A DNA stretch of 64,000 bases, from contig JAHCBA010000022.1 in assembly GCA_019634625.1 (NCBI GenBank), positions 1-64,000 of the forward strand. Reading direction: 5' to 3'. The translations under genes were made by a program, and so were the position numbers. The notes beneath the pieces were generated by a model. It saw only the letters and a program-made list of their open reading frames with translations, was not told where the DNA came from and searched no databases. Of this stretch, positions 46,139 to 55,086 are shown in pieces (positions within the stretch are counted from its first letter, which is position 1; each line of letters opens with the position of its first letter). The DNA comes from Verrucomicrobiia bacterium (GTDB lineage: Bacteria > Verrucomicrobiota > Verrucomicrobiia > Limisphaerales > CAIMTB01).

Positions 46139-48220
46139 TCAGGAGGGACCGGCGACGGTCCCGACGGTCTCGACGGTCCGCTGTCGCGCCGCGAGGCGGT
46201 AGGCGATCGAACCGACGGTCCCGCCGAGGAGCAGGGCGATGGTCGAGGCGATCAGGAAATCCCGGTGGCGTTTCGGGTGCCGGATGGCGCTGGCGGCGGT
46301 TGCCGATTCGAGGACGGTGATGCGGAATGGATTACCTGCCGGATTCGATTCGGCTGGCAGGAGCAGCCACGGGCTTGTCCGGTTCACCAGGGTGTTGCCG
46401 ATTTCCGCGGCGTCTTCCGGGTTCTCGTCAGTGACCCGGATTTCGAGGAGCGCGGTTCTGGGGACGGATCGCACTTCGATGCGATGCATGAGGAGAGGCA
46501 AGGCTTCGTTGAGGTGAAGGGTTTGGCCCGCGGACAGGTACTTGGGCGACCAGCGTTCGATCAAACCCAACTCGTCGATGACCTCGCGGAGGACGGGAAT
46601 CGACTTGAAGGCGTGGTGTTCGGGGCCGCCATGGCGGGTCCCATACAGGAACCGCGGGCCTTGTTCCTGCGCGGGATCGAGTCGGAGGCGGGTGGTGGCG
46701 ACAAAGGGATACGGCACCAGCGAAAAGATCATCACCGCACCGAGGAGCGTGGGGAGCGCGGCGATCCCCCCGGCGACGATCGCCAGCCGGAGGGGGGTGG
46801 AGAGGACGGAGGGCTTCCTGGACGGGTGGCGCGTCTGGAATGCGTTGAGGACCTCTTCGCGGCGCAGAACGGCCAGGGCCCAGACTGCAAAGGGCAGGCA
46901 GGCGGCATTGACGAGTCCGACCCCGAATCCGGCCGCCACCCCGAGCAAGGCGGCTCGATGGGAACGCAACGACCGCATGTGCGCGACGCCCCAGGTGATC
47001 GTTGCGATGCCGACGAGCAGCGGCAACCCGAGCCACCAACGCCCACCCAAGAACAGGGGGTACACCATCAGGACGACGGCGACCACGGCGGTGGCGGCTG
47101 CCGTCGCGAGCAATCCGCGTCCGGGCCACTTCAGGGCGGCGCGGGCGGTGTCTTGAGGGGTGGTGGCCGGACGGGTTGGGGTTGCTGAGGAACGGGCTGT
47201 GGCGGCGGGACCTTCGGGCGATGCCGGAGGGGACGTTGCGACGAGGGTGGCGATGGCCGTGCCGATTTCGCTGACCTGCTGGTACCGACGTCCGGGTTCC
47301 CGTTCCAGCGCCCGCAGCACCACTTCGTCGAGGCGCACGTCAATTTGGACCTTGCGGGACGGTGGATCGAACGGGTCCCGGGGTCGTTCGCCGGTCAGCA
47401 TTTCGTACAGGACCACCCCCAGGGAATAGATGTCCGCGCGATGGTCTGTGGTCCTGGCGTGGTGCTGCTGTTCCGGGGCCATGTAGCCGGGCGTGCCGGC
47501 GGCCCGTTCGGTAGGCTCCGTGGGCCCGGTGGGGCTTCGTGGAGCGACGGGCTCTGTTTCCTGGCTGGGCACGCTGTCTGTTGTCGCGAGCAGGCGGGCG
47601 ATGCCGAAGTCGGCGATCTTCACGGCGCCCGCACGGTCGAGGAGGATGTTCTCGGGCTTGATGTCGCGATGGACGACTCCGCGGTCATGGGCGAACTGGA
47701 GCGCGTCGCAGAGGAATGGGACGATGGTGAGAGCCTGTTCGGGGGTGAACCGTCCGGCCCGCAACGCCTGGCGGAGGTTCACGCCGTCCACAAATTCCAT
47801 CAGCAGGTAGAAGAACGGGCCGGCCCGACCGAAGTCATGAACGGTGACGATGTTCGGATGGTTCAGGGCCGCCAGCACGCGGGCCTCCCGGGCGAATCGC
47901 GTGGCGAAGGCGGGGTCGCCGGCGAGGGATTCGGGGAGGATCTTGAGGGCGACCCCTCGGTCGAGTTCCTTCTGGCGGGCTTTGAACACGCAGCCCATGC
48001 CGCCCTGCCCGATCCATTCGAGGACCTCCAGTTGGGGGAAAGCCTCGGCCAACGCCTCGATCGAAGGGGCGACCATGGGATCGGACCCGGGGATGGTCCC
48101 AGGATCGGTCGGGTCCGCGACCCCGAGGAGCAGGCACTTTGGGCACAGTCCCTGGGGAACCTCGTCGGGCAGTGCGGCGCCGCAGTTGGGGCAGGGTCTG
48201 ACCGAAGGCGGATGGTTCAT
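46139..48220 (-). CDS. Ser/Thr protein kinase with N-terminal zinc ribbon and Wzz-like C-terminus
   Basis: 693 residues. A zinc ribbon (CPNC at 10-13, CPKC at 26-29) precedes a Hanks-type kinase: GQGGMG (71-76), ATP-binding Lys93, HRDIKPEN from 184, DFG 204-206, GTPGYMAPEQ. Several membrane helices follow (~360-500). The C-terminal ~170 residues (ATTRLRLDPAQEQGP, then SVPRTALLEIRVTDENPEDA) resemble Wzz/chain-length determinant periplasmic domains. All catalytic residues are present. It probably acts with the ECF sigma factor downstream. Confidence 0.93.
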   Translation of the reverse strand: MNHPPSVRPCPNCGAALPDEVPQGLCPKCLLLGVADPTDPGTIPGSDPMVAPSIEALAEAFPQLEVLEWIGQGGMGCVFKARQKELDRGVALKILPESLAGDPAFATRFAREARVLAALNHPNIVTVHDFGRAGPFFYLLMEFVDGVNLRQALRAGRFTPEQALTIVPFLCDALQFAHDRGVVHRDIKPENILLDRAGAVKIADFGIARLLATTDSVPSQETEPVAPRSPTGPTEPTERAAGTPGYMAPEQQHHARTTDHRADIYSLGVVLYEMLTGERPRDPFDPPSRKVQIDVRLDEVVLRALEREPGRRYQQVSEIGTAIATLVATSPPASPEGPAATARSSATPTRPATTPQDTARAALKWPGRGLLATAAATAVVAVVLMVYPLFLGGRWWLGLPLLVGIATITWGVAHMRSLRSHRAALLGVAAGFGVGLVNAACLPFAVWALAVLRREEVLNAFQTRHPSRKPSVLSTPLRLAIVAGGIAALPTLLGAVMIFSLVPYPFVATTRLRLDPAQEQGPRFLYGTRHGGPEHHAFKSIPVLREVIDELGLIERWSPKYLSAGQTLHLNEALPLLMHRIEVRSVPRTALLEIRVTDENPEDAAEIGNTLVNRTSPWLLLPAESNPAGNPFRITVLESATAASAIRHPKRHRDFLIASTIALLLGGTVGSIAYRLAARQRTVETVGTVAGPS

Positions 48221-48402
48221 ACACCGGGTTCCTGACGCATCCGGAGGCGCACGTTACAGCGGTGCAGGGCGGGTCAACAGACCGGACGTCGCCGAATGGA
48301 GTCATCGAGGAGGTGTCGGGGGCTGGATCAGCGAGGTCAACAGTAATGAACCTGACAGATTGATTGGAGCGCGGAGTCAACAAAGGTCTGCAAGCGGCAC
48401 GG

Positions 48403-48504
48403 GCTCATAATCGTTGACCAATCGAAGTCAATAAAACAAAATATATGGTCAGGCGCATCATCGTTGACCGTTTAAAATTCAGTCAGGCCCTTAATGATTG
48501 ATCA
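48403..48504. repeat. Three imperfect 18-bp direct repeats in an AT-rich patch
   Basis: GGCTCATAATCGTTGACC (48403-48420), GGCGCATCATCGTTGACC (48453-48470) and GGCCCTTAATGATTGATC (48487-48504). The intervening DNA is far more AT-rich than its surroundings. Further GTCAA words occur at 48270-48390. This is the 324-bp gap 48221-48544 between the kinase and coaX genes. A protein-binding site or the remnant of a mobile element are both possible. Confidence 0.6.
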
Positions 48505-48544
48505 ATGCTGCCGGGCCGGGGGCCGGGTGGCGGGCGGGCAGGGG

Positions 48545-49348
48545 TCAGGAGGCGAGTTGGCTTTGGAGCCAATGGAGGCGGAGGCCTTCGAGGGTGAGGT
48601 GGGGGCGAACGGTGGTGATGTCGGTGACGTCGCGGGCTATGAGATCTGCGTAGCCGCCGGTGGCGACCACGGGAAGACGGCGGACACCCAGGCTGTGGCG
48701 CAGTTCGCGGATGAGTTCGCGAACGAGTCCGCGGTAACCGTGGACGGCGCCGATGAGCATGGCTTCCTCGGTGCTGCGGCCAATGGGCGAGGCGACATCG
48801 CGAATGCGGATGCGGGGCAGAAGGGCGGTCTTTTCGTGGAGGTAGTCCGTCATGGCAGCCAGGCCCGGGGCAATGATGCCCCCGACGTAACGGGCGGAGG
48901 CGTCCACGATGTCGAAGGTGACGGCGGTGCCGAAGTCCACCACCACGGACGGGGCGCCAAAGGCGTCATGCACGGCCAGGGCGTTGGCGAGGCGGTCGGG
49001 TCCAATGGTTTCCGGGCTGGGGTAATCGATGCCGATTCCGCGCACGGTCCGGGCGGTCAGGACGAGGGGCTTCAGGCGAAGACGGCTGCGGAGCCAGGGC
49101 AGGAGGGCTCGGGTGGCCTTCGGCACGACGCTGCAGAGGACGACGGCCTGGATGGGGCGGGTTGCGAGGAAGCGGCGGAGGGCGGGGGAATCGGGACGGC
49201 GGATGAGGGAAGGGGTGGGCAGGTCGGTGTGTTCGACGAGCGTGTCCGGGGTGGCGAGTCCGACGTGGCAGTGGGTGTTGCCGATGTCGAGGAGGAGGGC
49301 CGTCGATTCGGGGGGAAGGGTACGTGGGGAGGGGCGTCCGGGCTTCAT
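48545..49348 (-). CDS. coaX: Type III pantothenate kinase
   Basis: 267 residues. Catalyses the first step of CoA synthesis, phosphorylating pantothenate. ASKHA-fold motifs: LLLDIGNTHCHVGLA (phosphate 1), VRGIGIDYPSPETIGPDRLA, VVVDFGTAVTFDIVD and GGIIAPGLAAM. ATG 49348 is chosen as the frame upstream runs into birA. It starts 7 bp after the birA stop, in the operon nadC-birA-coaX, a grouping of cofactor genes. Confidence 0.95.
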   Translation of the reverse strand: MKPGRPSPRTLPPESTALLLDIGNTHCHVGLATPDTLVEHTDLPTPSLIRRPDSPALRRFLATRPIQAVVLCSVVPKATRALLPWLRSRLRLKPLVLTARTVRGIGIDYPSPETIGPDRLANALAVHDAFGAPSVVVDFGTAVTFDIVDASARYVGGIIAPGLAAMTDYLHEKTALLPRIRIRDVASPIGRSTEEAMLIGAVHGYRGLVRELIRELRHSLGVRRLPVVATGGYADLIARDVTDITTVRPHLTLEGLRLHWLQSQLAS

Positions 49349-49355
49349 GACGCGG

Positions 49356-50330
49356 TCATTTTTCGAGGGTGACATCGCCGCCGACGACGCGTTCGAGGCG
49401 TCCGTGTTCGGTGCGAACGAGCAGGGCGCCTTCGTCATCGAGGGCTTCGGCGCGCCCATAGATGCGGCGGGCACCGGCGACGACGGAGACCTGGCGGCCG
49501 AGGGTGGAACATTGGGAGGACCATTCGTCGATGATGGCGGGGAAGCGGGCTTCGCGGAGGTCGGCGTAGAGGGTGTCCAGTTCGCGGAGCACGGCCGCGG
49601 CGAGGGCGGGGCGGTCGGCGGACCGGCCGAGGGCGAGGCGGAGGGAGGTGGCCGTGCGGCGGGTTTCGGGGGGAAGGTCTTCAGGTTCGAGATTCACGTT
49701 GATGCCGATGCCGAGGCAGACGTGGCGGACGGAGTCGAGTTCCCCGCTGAGTTCGGTGAGGACGCCGGCGATCTTGAGGCCATGGATCATGAGGTCATTG
49801 GGCCACTTGATTTCGGGTCGGAGGGGGAGTTCGGCGCGGATGGCGCGTGCGAGTGCGGTGGCGGCCGTGACGGTGAGGCGGGTGACGGCCTGGGGGCGGA
49901 GGCTGGGGCGGAGGAGGACGGAGAACCAGAGGCCCTTGCCGGCGGGGGAGGTCCAGGAGCGACCGAGTCGGCCGCGTCCACGGGTCTGGGTTTCGGCGAA
50001 GACGACGGCGCCTTCCCGGACGCCGTCCCGGGCGAGGCGCTCGACGATGTCGCTGGTGGAGGAGGTTTCCTGGAAGACGCGGATGTCGCGGCCGATGGCG
50101 CGGACAACGCCGAGCCGGGAGGCGAGGTCATCGGCGTGGAGGCGGTCGGGGCAGGCGAGGAGGCGGTAGCCGCTATGGGGGCTGGCCTCGATGTGATAGC
50201 CGAGGCGGCGGAGGTCATCAATCCGCGCCCAGACGGCGGCACGGCTGACACCGAGGCGATGCGACAGTTCGGCCCCGGAGGTCCAGGGGGAGGAACGAAG
50301 GGCGGTGAGGATGGCGGCGTCGAGGGTCAC
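49356..50330 (-). CDS. birA: Bifunctional biotin-protein ligase / biotin operon repressor
   Basis: 324 residues. An N-terminal winged helix (~5-50, SHRLGVSRAAVWARIDDLRR) precedes the ligase domain with GRGRLGRSW (118-126), KWPNDLMI and GIGINVNL, and a C-terminal SH3-like domain. It attaches biotin to carboxyl carrier proteins, and the HTH suggests it also regulates biotin genes. The GTG start at 50330 overlaps the nadC stop by 4 bp (GTGA). Confidence 0.95.
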   Translation of the reverse strand: MTLDAAILTALRSSPWTSGAELSHRLGVSRAAVWARIDDLRRLGYHIEASPHSGYRLLACPDRLHADDLASRLGVVRAIGRDIRVFQETSSTSDIVERLARDGVREGAVVFAETQTRGRGRLGRSWTSPAGKGLWFSVLLRPSLRPQAVTRLTVTAATALARAIRAELPLRPEIKWPNDLMIHGLKIAGVLTELSGELDSVRHVCLGIGINVNLEPEDLPPETRRTATSLRLALGRSADRPALAAAVLRELDTLYADLREARFPAIIDEWSSQCSTLGRQVSVVAGARRIYGRAEALDDEGALLVRTEHGRLERVVGGDVTLEK

Positions 50331-51181
50331 CGGTGGAAGTCGAGTCCGATGTCCACCCAGCGGGCCGAGTGGGTGAGGGCTCCGGCGGAGAGGAAATCGA
50401 CCCCGGTTTCGGCGATGGCGCGGGCTGATTGGAGGGTGACACCGCCGCTGGCCTCGGTGAGGGCGCGTCCCCGGCAGAGGGCCACCGCCTCGCGGAGTTG
50501 GGGGAGGGACATGTTGTCGAGGAGGACGATGTCGGCGCCGGCGTCGAGGGCCTGACGGACCTGGTCGGGGTGGTCGGCTTCGACTTCGATCTTGAGGTAG
50601 GGGTGGCGCTGGCGGGCGAGGCGGACGGCCGTGGCGAGGGGGTGGGGAGTGGTCGTGGCGAGGGCGGCGAGGTGGTTGTCCTTGATGAGGATGAGGTCGT
50701 CGAGGCGATGGCGGTGATTGGTGCCGCCGCCGCAGGTGACGGCGTACTTGTCGAGGTGGCGCCAGCCCGGGGTGGTTTTTCGGGTGTCGAGGATGCGGGC
50801 GGAGGTTCCCTGGAGGGCGGCGACGAAGGCGGCGGTGAGGGTGGCGATGCCGGAGAGGCGTTGGAGGAGGTTGAGGGCGACGCGTTCGGCGGCGAGCAGG
50901 GCGCGGGTGGGGCCTTCGAGGGAGGCAAGGGACTGGCCGGGGGTGGCGGATTGACCGTCGGTGAGGGCGGGTTCGAACCGGATGTGCGGGGAGAGTTCGC
51001 GGAATGCGAGGTCGGCGAGGGGGAGCCCGGCGACGACGAGGGATTCGCGGGCGTTGAGGCTGGCGCGTGAGCGGAGGTCCGGGGGGATGACGGCGAGGGA
51101 GGTGAGGTCGCCGGCGCCGAGGTCTTCGGCGAGGGCGGCGCGGACGAGGGACAGCAACTCACCCGGAGGGATCGGCAGCAC
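50327..51181 (-). CDS. nadC: Nicotinate-nucleotide pyrophosphorylase (carboxylating)
   Basis: 284 residues. Makes nicotinate mononucleotide from quinolinate and PRPP in NAD synthesis. Motifs: AEDLGAGDLTS, LNLLQRLSGIATLT, LDTRKTTPGWR, CGGGTNHRHRLDDLILIKDNH and IEVEADHPDQ. GTG 51181 gives the standard N-terminus; the longer frame runs into the 159-bp repeat. First gene of the nadC-birA-coaX operon. Confidence 0.95.
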   Translation of the reverse strand: MLPIPPGELLSLVRAALAEDLGAGDLTSLAVIPPDLRSRASLNARESLVVAGLPLADLAFRELSPHIRFEPALTDGQSATPGQSLASLEGPTRALLAAERVALNLLQRLSGIATLTAAFVAALQGTSARILDTRKTTPGWRHLDKYAVTCGGGTNHRHRLDDLILIKDNHLAALATTTPHPLATAVRLARQRHPYLKIEVEADHPDQVRQALDAGADIVLLDNMSLPQLREAVALCRGRALTEASGGVTLQSARAIAETGVDFLSAGALTHSARWVDIGLDFHR

Positions 51182-51269
51182 GGGGATATTGGAGGGGGAA
51201 AAGGGCGGCGGGGAGAACCAAAAAGGGGATCGAACCCGCGTTGAAGGTTGGGAGGGTGGCCTGCGCCTG

Positions 51270-51429
51270 GTGCATCCCGGAGTTGTGGGGAGAGGTGCGG
51301 ACTCCGCCAAGCGGCGCTTCGGAGGGCCGAGTTCCACGAGGCCGGAAGGGAAGTGGAGCGTTGGATTGAGGACTCGCGGAGCTCGTCCCTCCGGTTCGTT
51401 GGCTCGGTACCGACACCTTGGGGAAGCAC
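51270..51429. repeat. Interspersed repeat with terminal inverted repeats (copy 3, right end diverged)
   Basis: Begins GTGCATCCCGGAGTTGTGGG and keeps the core GACTCGCGGAGCTCGTCCCT. The right end (GACACCTTGGGGAAGCAC) has drifted from copies 1 and 2. It fills most of the 334-bp gap between nadC and the FG-GAP gene; nothing else is seen there. Confidence 0.83.
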
Positions 51430-51515
51430 GGATCCGAGCCCCGGACTGAAAAAAAGATTGCGTGACGGCGGTCCGGTGCTTGGCCGAGTCCCGGGTGTCG
51501 AGTTAGGCTTGCGCC

Positions 51516-52748
51516 ATGGCACACCGGCTGAAGCGATGGATGGCGATGGCGCTGGCGTTCGCGGCATCGGCGGGGGCCATGGGGATGCCCAATTTCCGGG
51601 CGGTGACCATCGATTCGGACATTGCCATCGGGTACGGGGTGGCGATTGCGGATGTGGATGGGGACGGCCGGCCGGACATTGTCCTGGCGGACAAACATGC
51701 GGTGGCGTGGTACCGGAATCCGGACTGGACGAAGTTCATCATCGCGGAGGGGTTGACCGAGCTGGACAACGTGGCGGTGGCGGCGTTGGACATCGACGGG
51801 GATGGCAAGGCAGAGATTGCGGTGGGGGCGGGCTGGAATCCCGGGGACACGATTACGAGCGGGGCGTTGTTTTACCTGGTGGCGCCGACGGACCGGACGC
51901 AGCGGTGGGAACCGATCCGGCTGGCGCATGAGCCGACGGTGCACCGATTGCGATGGGCTCGGAACGAGCGGGGCGGGCACAGCCTGCTTTCGCTCCCGCT
52001 GCACGGGCGTGGAAACAAGATCTGGCAGGGGAATTGGGAGGGGGATGGAGTGCGGTTCCTGGCGTACCACCCTCCGGTCGATCCGAAGGCGCCGTGGACG
52101 ACGTCGCTGATCCAGAACTCGTGGCATGTGACGCACAATTTCGATGTGGTACGGCCGTCGCGGGGGACGGCCGATGAGTTGCTGGTGGCGGCCCGGGAGG
52201 GGGTGTTCCGCCTGACTCCGAGCGGGGGGACCTGGCGGGTGGATCCGATCGCCACGAACGGGCCGGGGATGGCGGAGTTCATCGGGGCGGGGGAGGTGAG
52301 GGCGGGCCGGGTGGGTGGGCGGCTGACCTTTGTGGCCACCATCGAGCCCATGCATGGAAACCAGCTGGTGGTGTACACGGCTCCGAAGGTTGATGAGGCC
52401 TCACCCTTGTGGCGGCGAAATGTGATCGACGGGATGCTGGTGGACGGGCATGCGCTGGCGTGCGGGGATCTGCTGGGGCACGGCCGGGACCAGATTGTGG
52501 CCGGATGGCGGGCGATGAACCGGCCCGGGTCGCCGGTGGGGATCCGGTTGTACGCCGCGGTGGACGACACCTGCGAGCGCTGGGTGCCCTACGTCATCGA
52601 TGACAACGAGATGGCGTGTGAGGATCTGCGGTTGGGGGATCTGGACGGCGACGGCGATCTGGACATCGTGGCGGCCGGCCGGTCTTCCCGAAACCTGAAG
52701 ATCTACTTCAACGAGTCCGCCCGGAGGCCGCCTTCCCCGGCTCCATGA
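51516..52748 (+). CDS. Secreted FG-GAP/VCBS-repeat protein
   Basis: 410 residues with a signal peptide (MAMALAFAASAGAMG). Ca-binding FG-GAP repeats are clear: IADVDGDGRPDIVLADKHAV, LDIDGDGKAEIAVG and LGDLDGDGDLDIVAAG, fitting a seven-bladed propeller like integrin alpha N-termini. Secreted; role unknown. Its 3' end overlaps the convergent gene downstream by 41 bp. Confidence 0.88.
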   Translation: MAHRLKRWMAMALAFAASAGAMGMPNFRAVTIDSDIAIGYGVAIADVDGDGRPDIVLADKHAVAWYRNPDWTKFIIAEGLTELDNVAVAALDIDGDGKAEIAVGAGWNPGDTITSGALFYLVAPTDRTQRWEPIRLAHEPTVHRLRWARNERGGHSLLSLPLHGRGNKIWQGNWEGDGVRFLAYHPPVDPKAPWTTSLIQNSWHVTHNFDVVRPSRGTADELLVAAREGVFRLTPSGGTWRVDPIATNGPGMAEFIGAGEVRAGRVGGRLTFVATIEPMHGNQLVVYTAPKVDEASPLWRRNVIDGMLVDGHALACGDLLGHGRDQIVAGWRAMNRPGSPVGIRLYAAVDDTCERWVPYVIDDNEMACEDLRLGDLDGDGDLDIVAAGRSSRNLKIYFNESARRPPSPAP

Positions 52749-53595
52749 GGGACGGCGGGGGGAAGCCGGTCACCTCAGCCAGGAGGGGCAGGTGGTCGGA
52801 CGCGTCGGAATCGAGGACGCGGGCGGAGACGGGATACAGGGGGAAACGGCGGTCGAGCCAGATGTAGTCAATGCGCTTGGGGATTCGGGTGTGGGGAAAG
52901 GTGGCGCCCGGGCCGAAACCCACCTGGTCCCAGACATCGAGGAGAAAAGTGTCCAGGGCCTGATGGACGCGACTGCCCGGGAGGTCATTGAAATCGCCGG
53001 CGAGGATCACGGGAACGGGGGAGGCGGCGAGGCGATCGCGGATTTCCCCGACATTGGACCAGCGTTCGAGGTCATCGGGGCGATGGTCGATGTGGGTGTT
53101 CCAAAACGCCAGGGGATGGCCACGGATGTCCACGACCACTTCGAGGAGCCCACGTTGTTCACCAGGCCGGAGCATGAGGAAATGATGGTTGGTGGAGGAG
53201 AGAACGGGCCAGCGGGTGAGGGTGGCATTGCCGTATTCGCCTCCCTGGAAATGGATGTTGTGCTGGAAGACCGCGGTCAGTCCGGTCAGGGCCGCCAGTT
53301 CGGCCGGCAGGTTCCGGCCCTGGGTGCGGACGACACCGCGGTCCACCTCCTGCAGCGCCACGAGGTCGGGTTCGGTATCGGCGATGAGTCGGGCGATGCG
53401 ATCGAGGTCCACGCGGCCATCGAGGCCTTCGCCGTGATGGATGTTCCAGGTCAGGATCCGGAGGGGCGGGTGGGCGGCGGAGGGGCGGGAGGCTGTCCGG
53501 ACGCAACCGGTGGCGAGCAGGGCGGCGGCGGCGAACAGAAGCCACCGGAGGCGTGGCTGGAGCCGTGGGAGGGCGGGCGGGACGCAGTCGGACAT
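52708..53595 (-). CDS. Endonuclease/exonuclease/phosphatase family lipoprotein
   Basis: 295 residues. N-terminal lipoprotein signal LLFAAAALLATGC. EEP-fold motifs: ILTWNIHHGEG, LVALQEVD, WNTHIDHRP, ILAGDFNDLP and SDHLPLLAEV; the metal and catalytic Asn, Glu, Asp and His are all present. Outside the cytoplasm it more likely acts on phosphoesters or lipids than on genomic DNA. It is convergent with, and overlaps, the FG-GAP gene. Confidence 0.92.
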   Translation of the reverse strand: MSDCVPPALPRLQPRLRWLLFAAAALLATGCVRTASRPSAAHPPLRILTWNIHHGEGLDGRVDLDRIARLIADTEPDLVALQEVDRGVVRTQGRNLPAELAALTGLTAVFQHNIHFQGGEYGNATLTRWPVLSSTNHHFLMLRPGEQRGLLEVVVDIRGHPLAFWNTHIDHRPDDLERWSNVGEIRDRLAASPVPVILAGDFNDLPGSRVHQALDTFLLDVWDQVGFGPGATFPHTRIPKRIDYIWLDRRFPLYPVSARVLDSDASDHLPLLAEVTGFPPPSLMEPGKAASGRTR

Positions 53596-53660
53596 GGCCC
53601 CAGTTTGCGTCGGGAGGGGCGCCGTGAGAACCCCGAAGGTGGTCGGGCGCGGCGGCGGAT

Positions 53661-55004
53661 TCAGGTTCCGGTGGCGGGATTGGCAGCGCGTTCGAGCGGG
53701 GCGCGGACGTAGGGGCGGCCGGCCTTCAGGCCGATCCACGTCCAGAGGCAGCCGATGAGGGCGAGCACGGCGCAGGCGGTATAGGGAACGGCCGGGTGCC
53801 AGTCGTAGAGCGTGCTGGCGAACACGGGGCCGGCGATGCGGGCGAGGGACCCGGCGCTTTGGGCGACACCGAGGGTGAAGCCCTGTTCTCCGGGCGAAGT
53901 CAGCGAAGAGAGCAAGCCGAAGAGGGGTGGGCGCGTGAGCCCGGATCCGACGCTGAGGAGCGCCAGAACCGCCAGGAGCAGGAACCACGAGGGGCCGCCG
54001 ACGGAGAACAGGGCGACCACGAATTGCCAGCGCGAAGTCCCGGGGTCCTGCCAGAGGGCGGTGAGGGAGACATCGGGGTGTCCGCCGAGGAAGGGGAGCG
54101 GGAGGAGGCTGACGGCCATCAGAACGAGGCTCAAGGCGATCAGGCGCGGTTCTCCCAGGAGGCGGACCAGGCGCCCGATGAGGCCTCCCTGCACGACGGC
54201 TCCGATGAGGCCGCAGAAGGCGAAGAGGAACGAGATGGCGATCACGGCGTCCGTGCCGCGCGGGGCAAACCCGAAATTGCGGGCGACCAACAGGCCGAGC
54301 GTGGTTTCAAAGCAGGTGAAGGCAAAGGTCGAGAGGAAATAGACCCCCACCAGCAAGCCGATGCGGGGGCGTGCCAGGACTTCCCGCCATTGGGCAACAC
54401 GGCCGCCGACGCGGGGCTCCGATGCGGCCTCCGGCCTCCGGCTTTCGCCCAGGATGAACCACGCCAGAACCAGGTTGAACAGGCAGATGCCGGACGCCAC
54501 CCAGCCGGGACCCGGCAATCCCAGCCACAACAGGGCGGCCACGCCGACCACCGGACCGCCGATGAAGCCGAGACCAAAGGCCATCCCGATCAGCCCCATG
54601 CGCCGGGATCGATCCTCCGGGGCCGACATGTCGGCGATGTAGGCCTGGGCCACCGTGATGTTGGCCCCGCAGACACCGGACAGGATTCGGGAGGCGAGGA
54701 TCACCCAGAGCGCCGTGGGACCGTGGGAGAGGCCTGAGCCAATGGCAAAGAGCGCGTAGGAGACCACGAACCCGGCGGTGCTGACGAGGAGGACGGGGCG
54801 CCGGCCGATGCGGTCGGACAGACGGCCCCAGGCCGGGGCGAGAAGGAACTGCATGAGCGAATACGACGCCACGATGCTGCCCAGCATCCAGCCGGGCGCC
54901 CCGAAGTCCTGCACGTACTTCGGCAGCAGGGGAAGCACCATCCCGAACCCGATGAGGTCCACGAAGACGATCAGAAAAATGACCAGGATGGAGGGCTTGC
55001 GCAT
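53661..55004 (-). CDS. MFS transporter, TetA-like
   Basis: 447 residues with about 12 membrane helices. MFS motif A is GRLSDRIGRRPVLL after helix 2, and motif C-like glycine runs (GLGFIGGPVVG) mark an antiporter of the DHA1/Tet type. Opening LIVFVDLIGFGMVLPLLPKY is typical of TetA/TCR-like proteins. Drug export is possible; the substrate cannot be told from sequence. Confidence 0.92.
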   Translation of the reverse strand: MRKPSILVIFLIVFVDLIGFGMVLPLLPKYVQDFGAPGWMLGSIVASYSLMQFLLAPAWGRLSDRIGRRPVLLVSTAGFVVSYALFAIGSGLSHGPTALWVILASRILSGVCGANITVAQAYIADMSAPEDRSRRMGLIGMAFGLGFIGGPVVGVAALLWLGLPGPGWVASGICLFNLVLAWFILGESRRPEAASEPRVGGRVAQWREVLARPRIGLLVGVYFLSTFAFTCFETTLGLLVARNFGFAPRGTDAVIAISFLFAFCGLIGAVVQGGLIGRLVRLLGEPRLIALSLVLMAVSLLPLPFLGGHPDVSLTALWQDPGTSRWQFVVALFSVGGPSWFLLLAVLALLSVGSGLTRPPLFGLLSSLTSPGEQGFTLGVAQSAGSLARIAGPVFASTLYDWHPAVPYTACAVLALIGCLWTWIGLKAGRPYVRAPLERAANPATGT

Positions 55005-55086
55005 GCGATAAGGGGGTGGCTGCGTCCCCGACGCGGCCTACCCGCAGGAGGTTATCAGCCGGCGGGTCGGGGCTGCCAGCCGCTTC

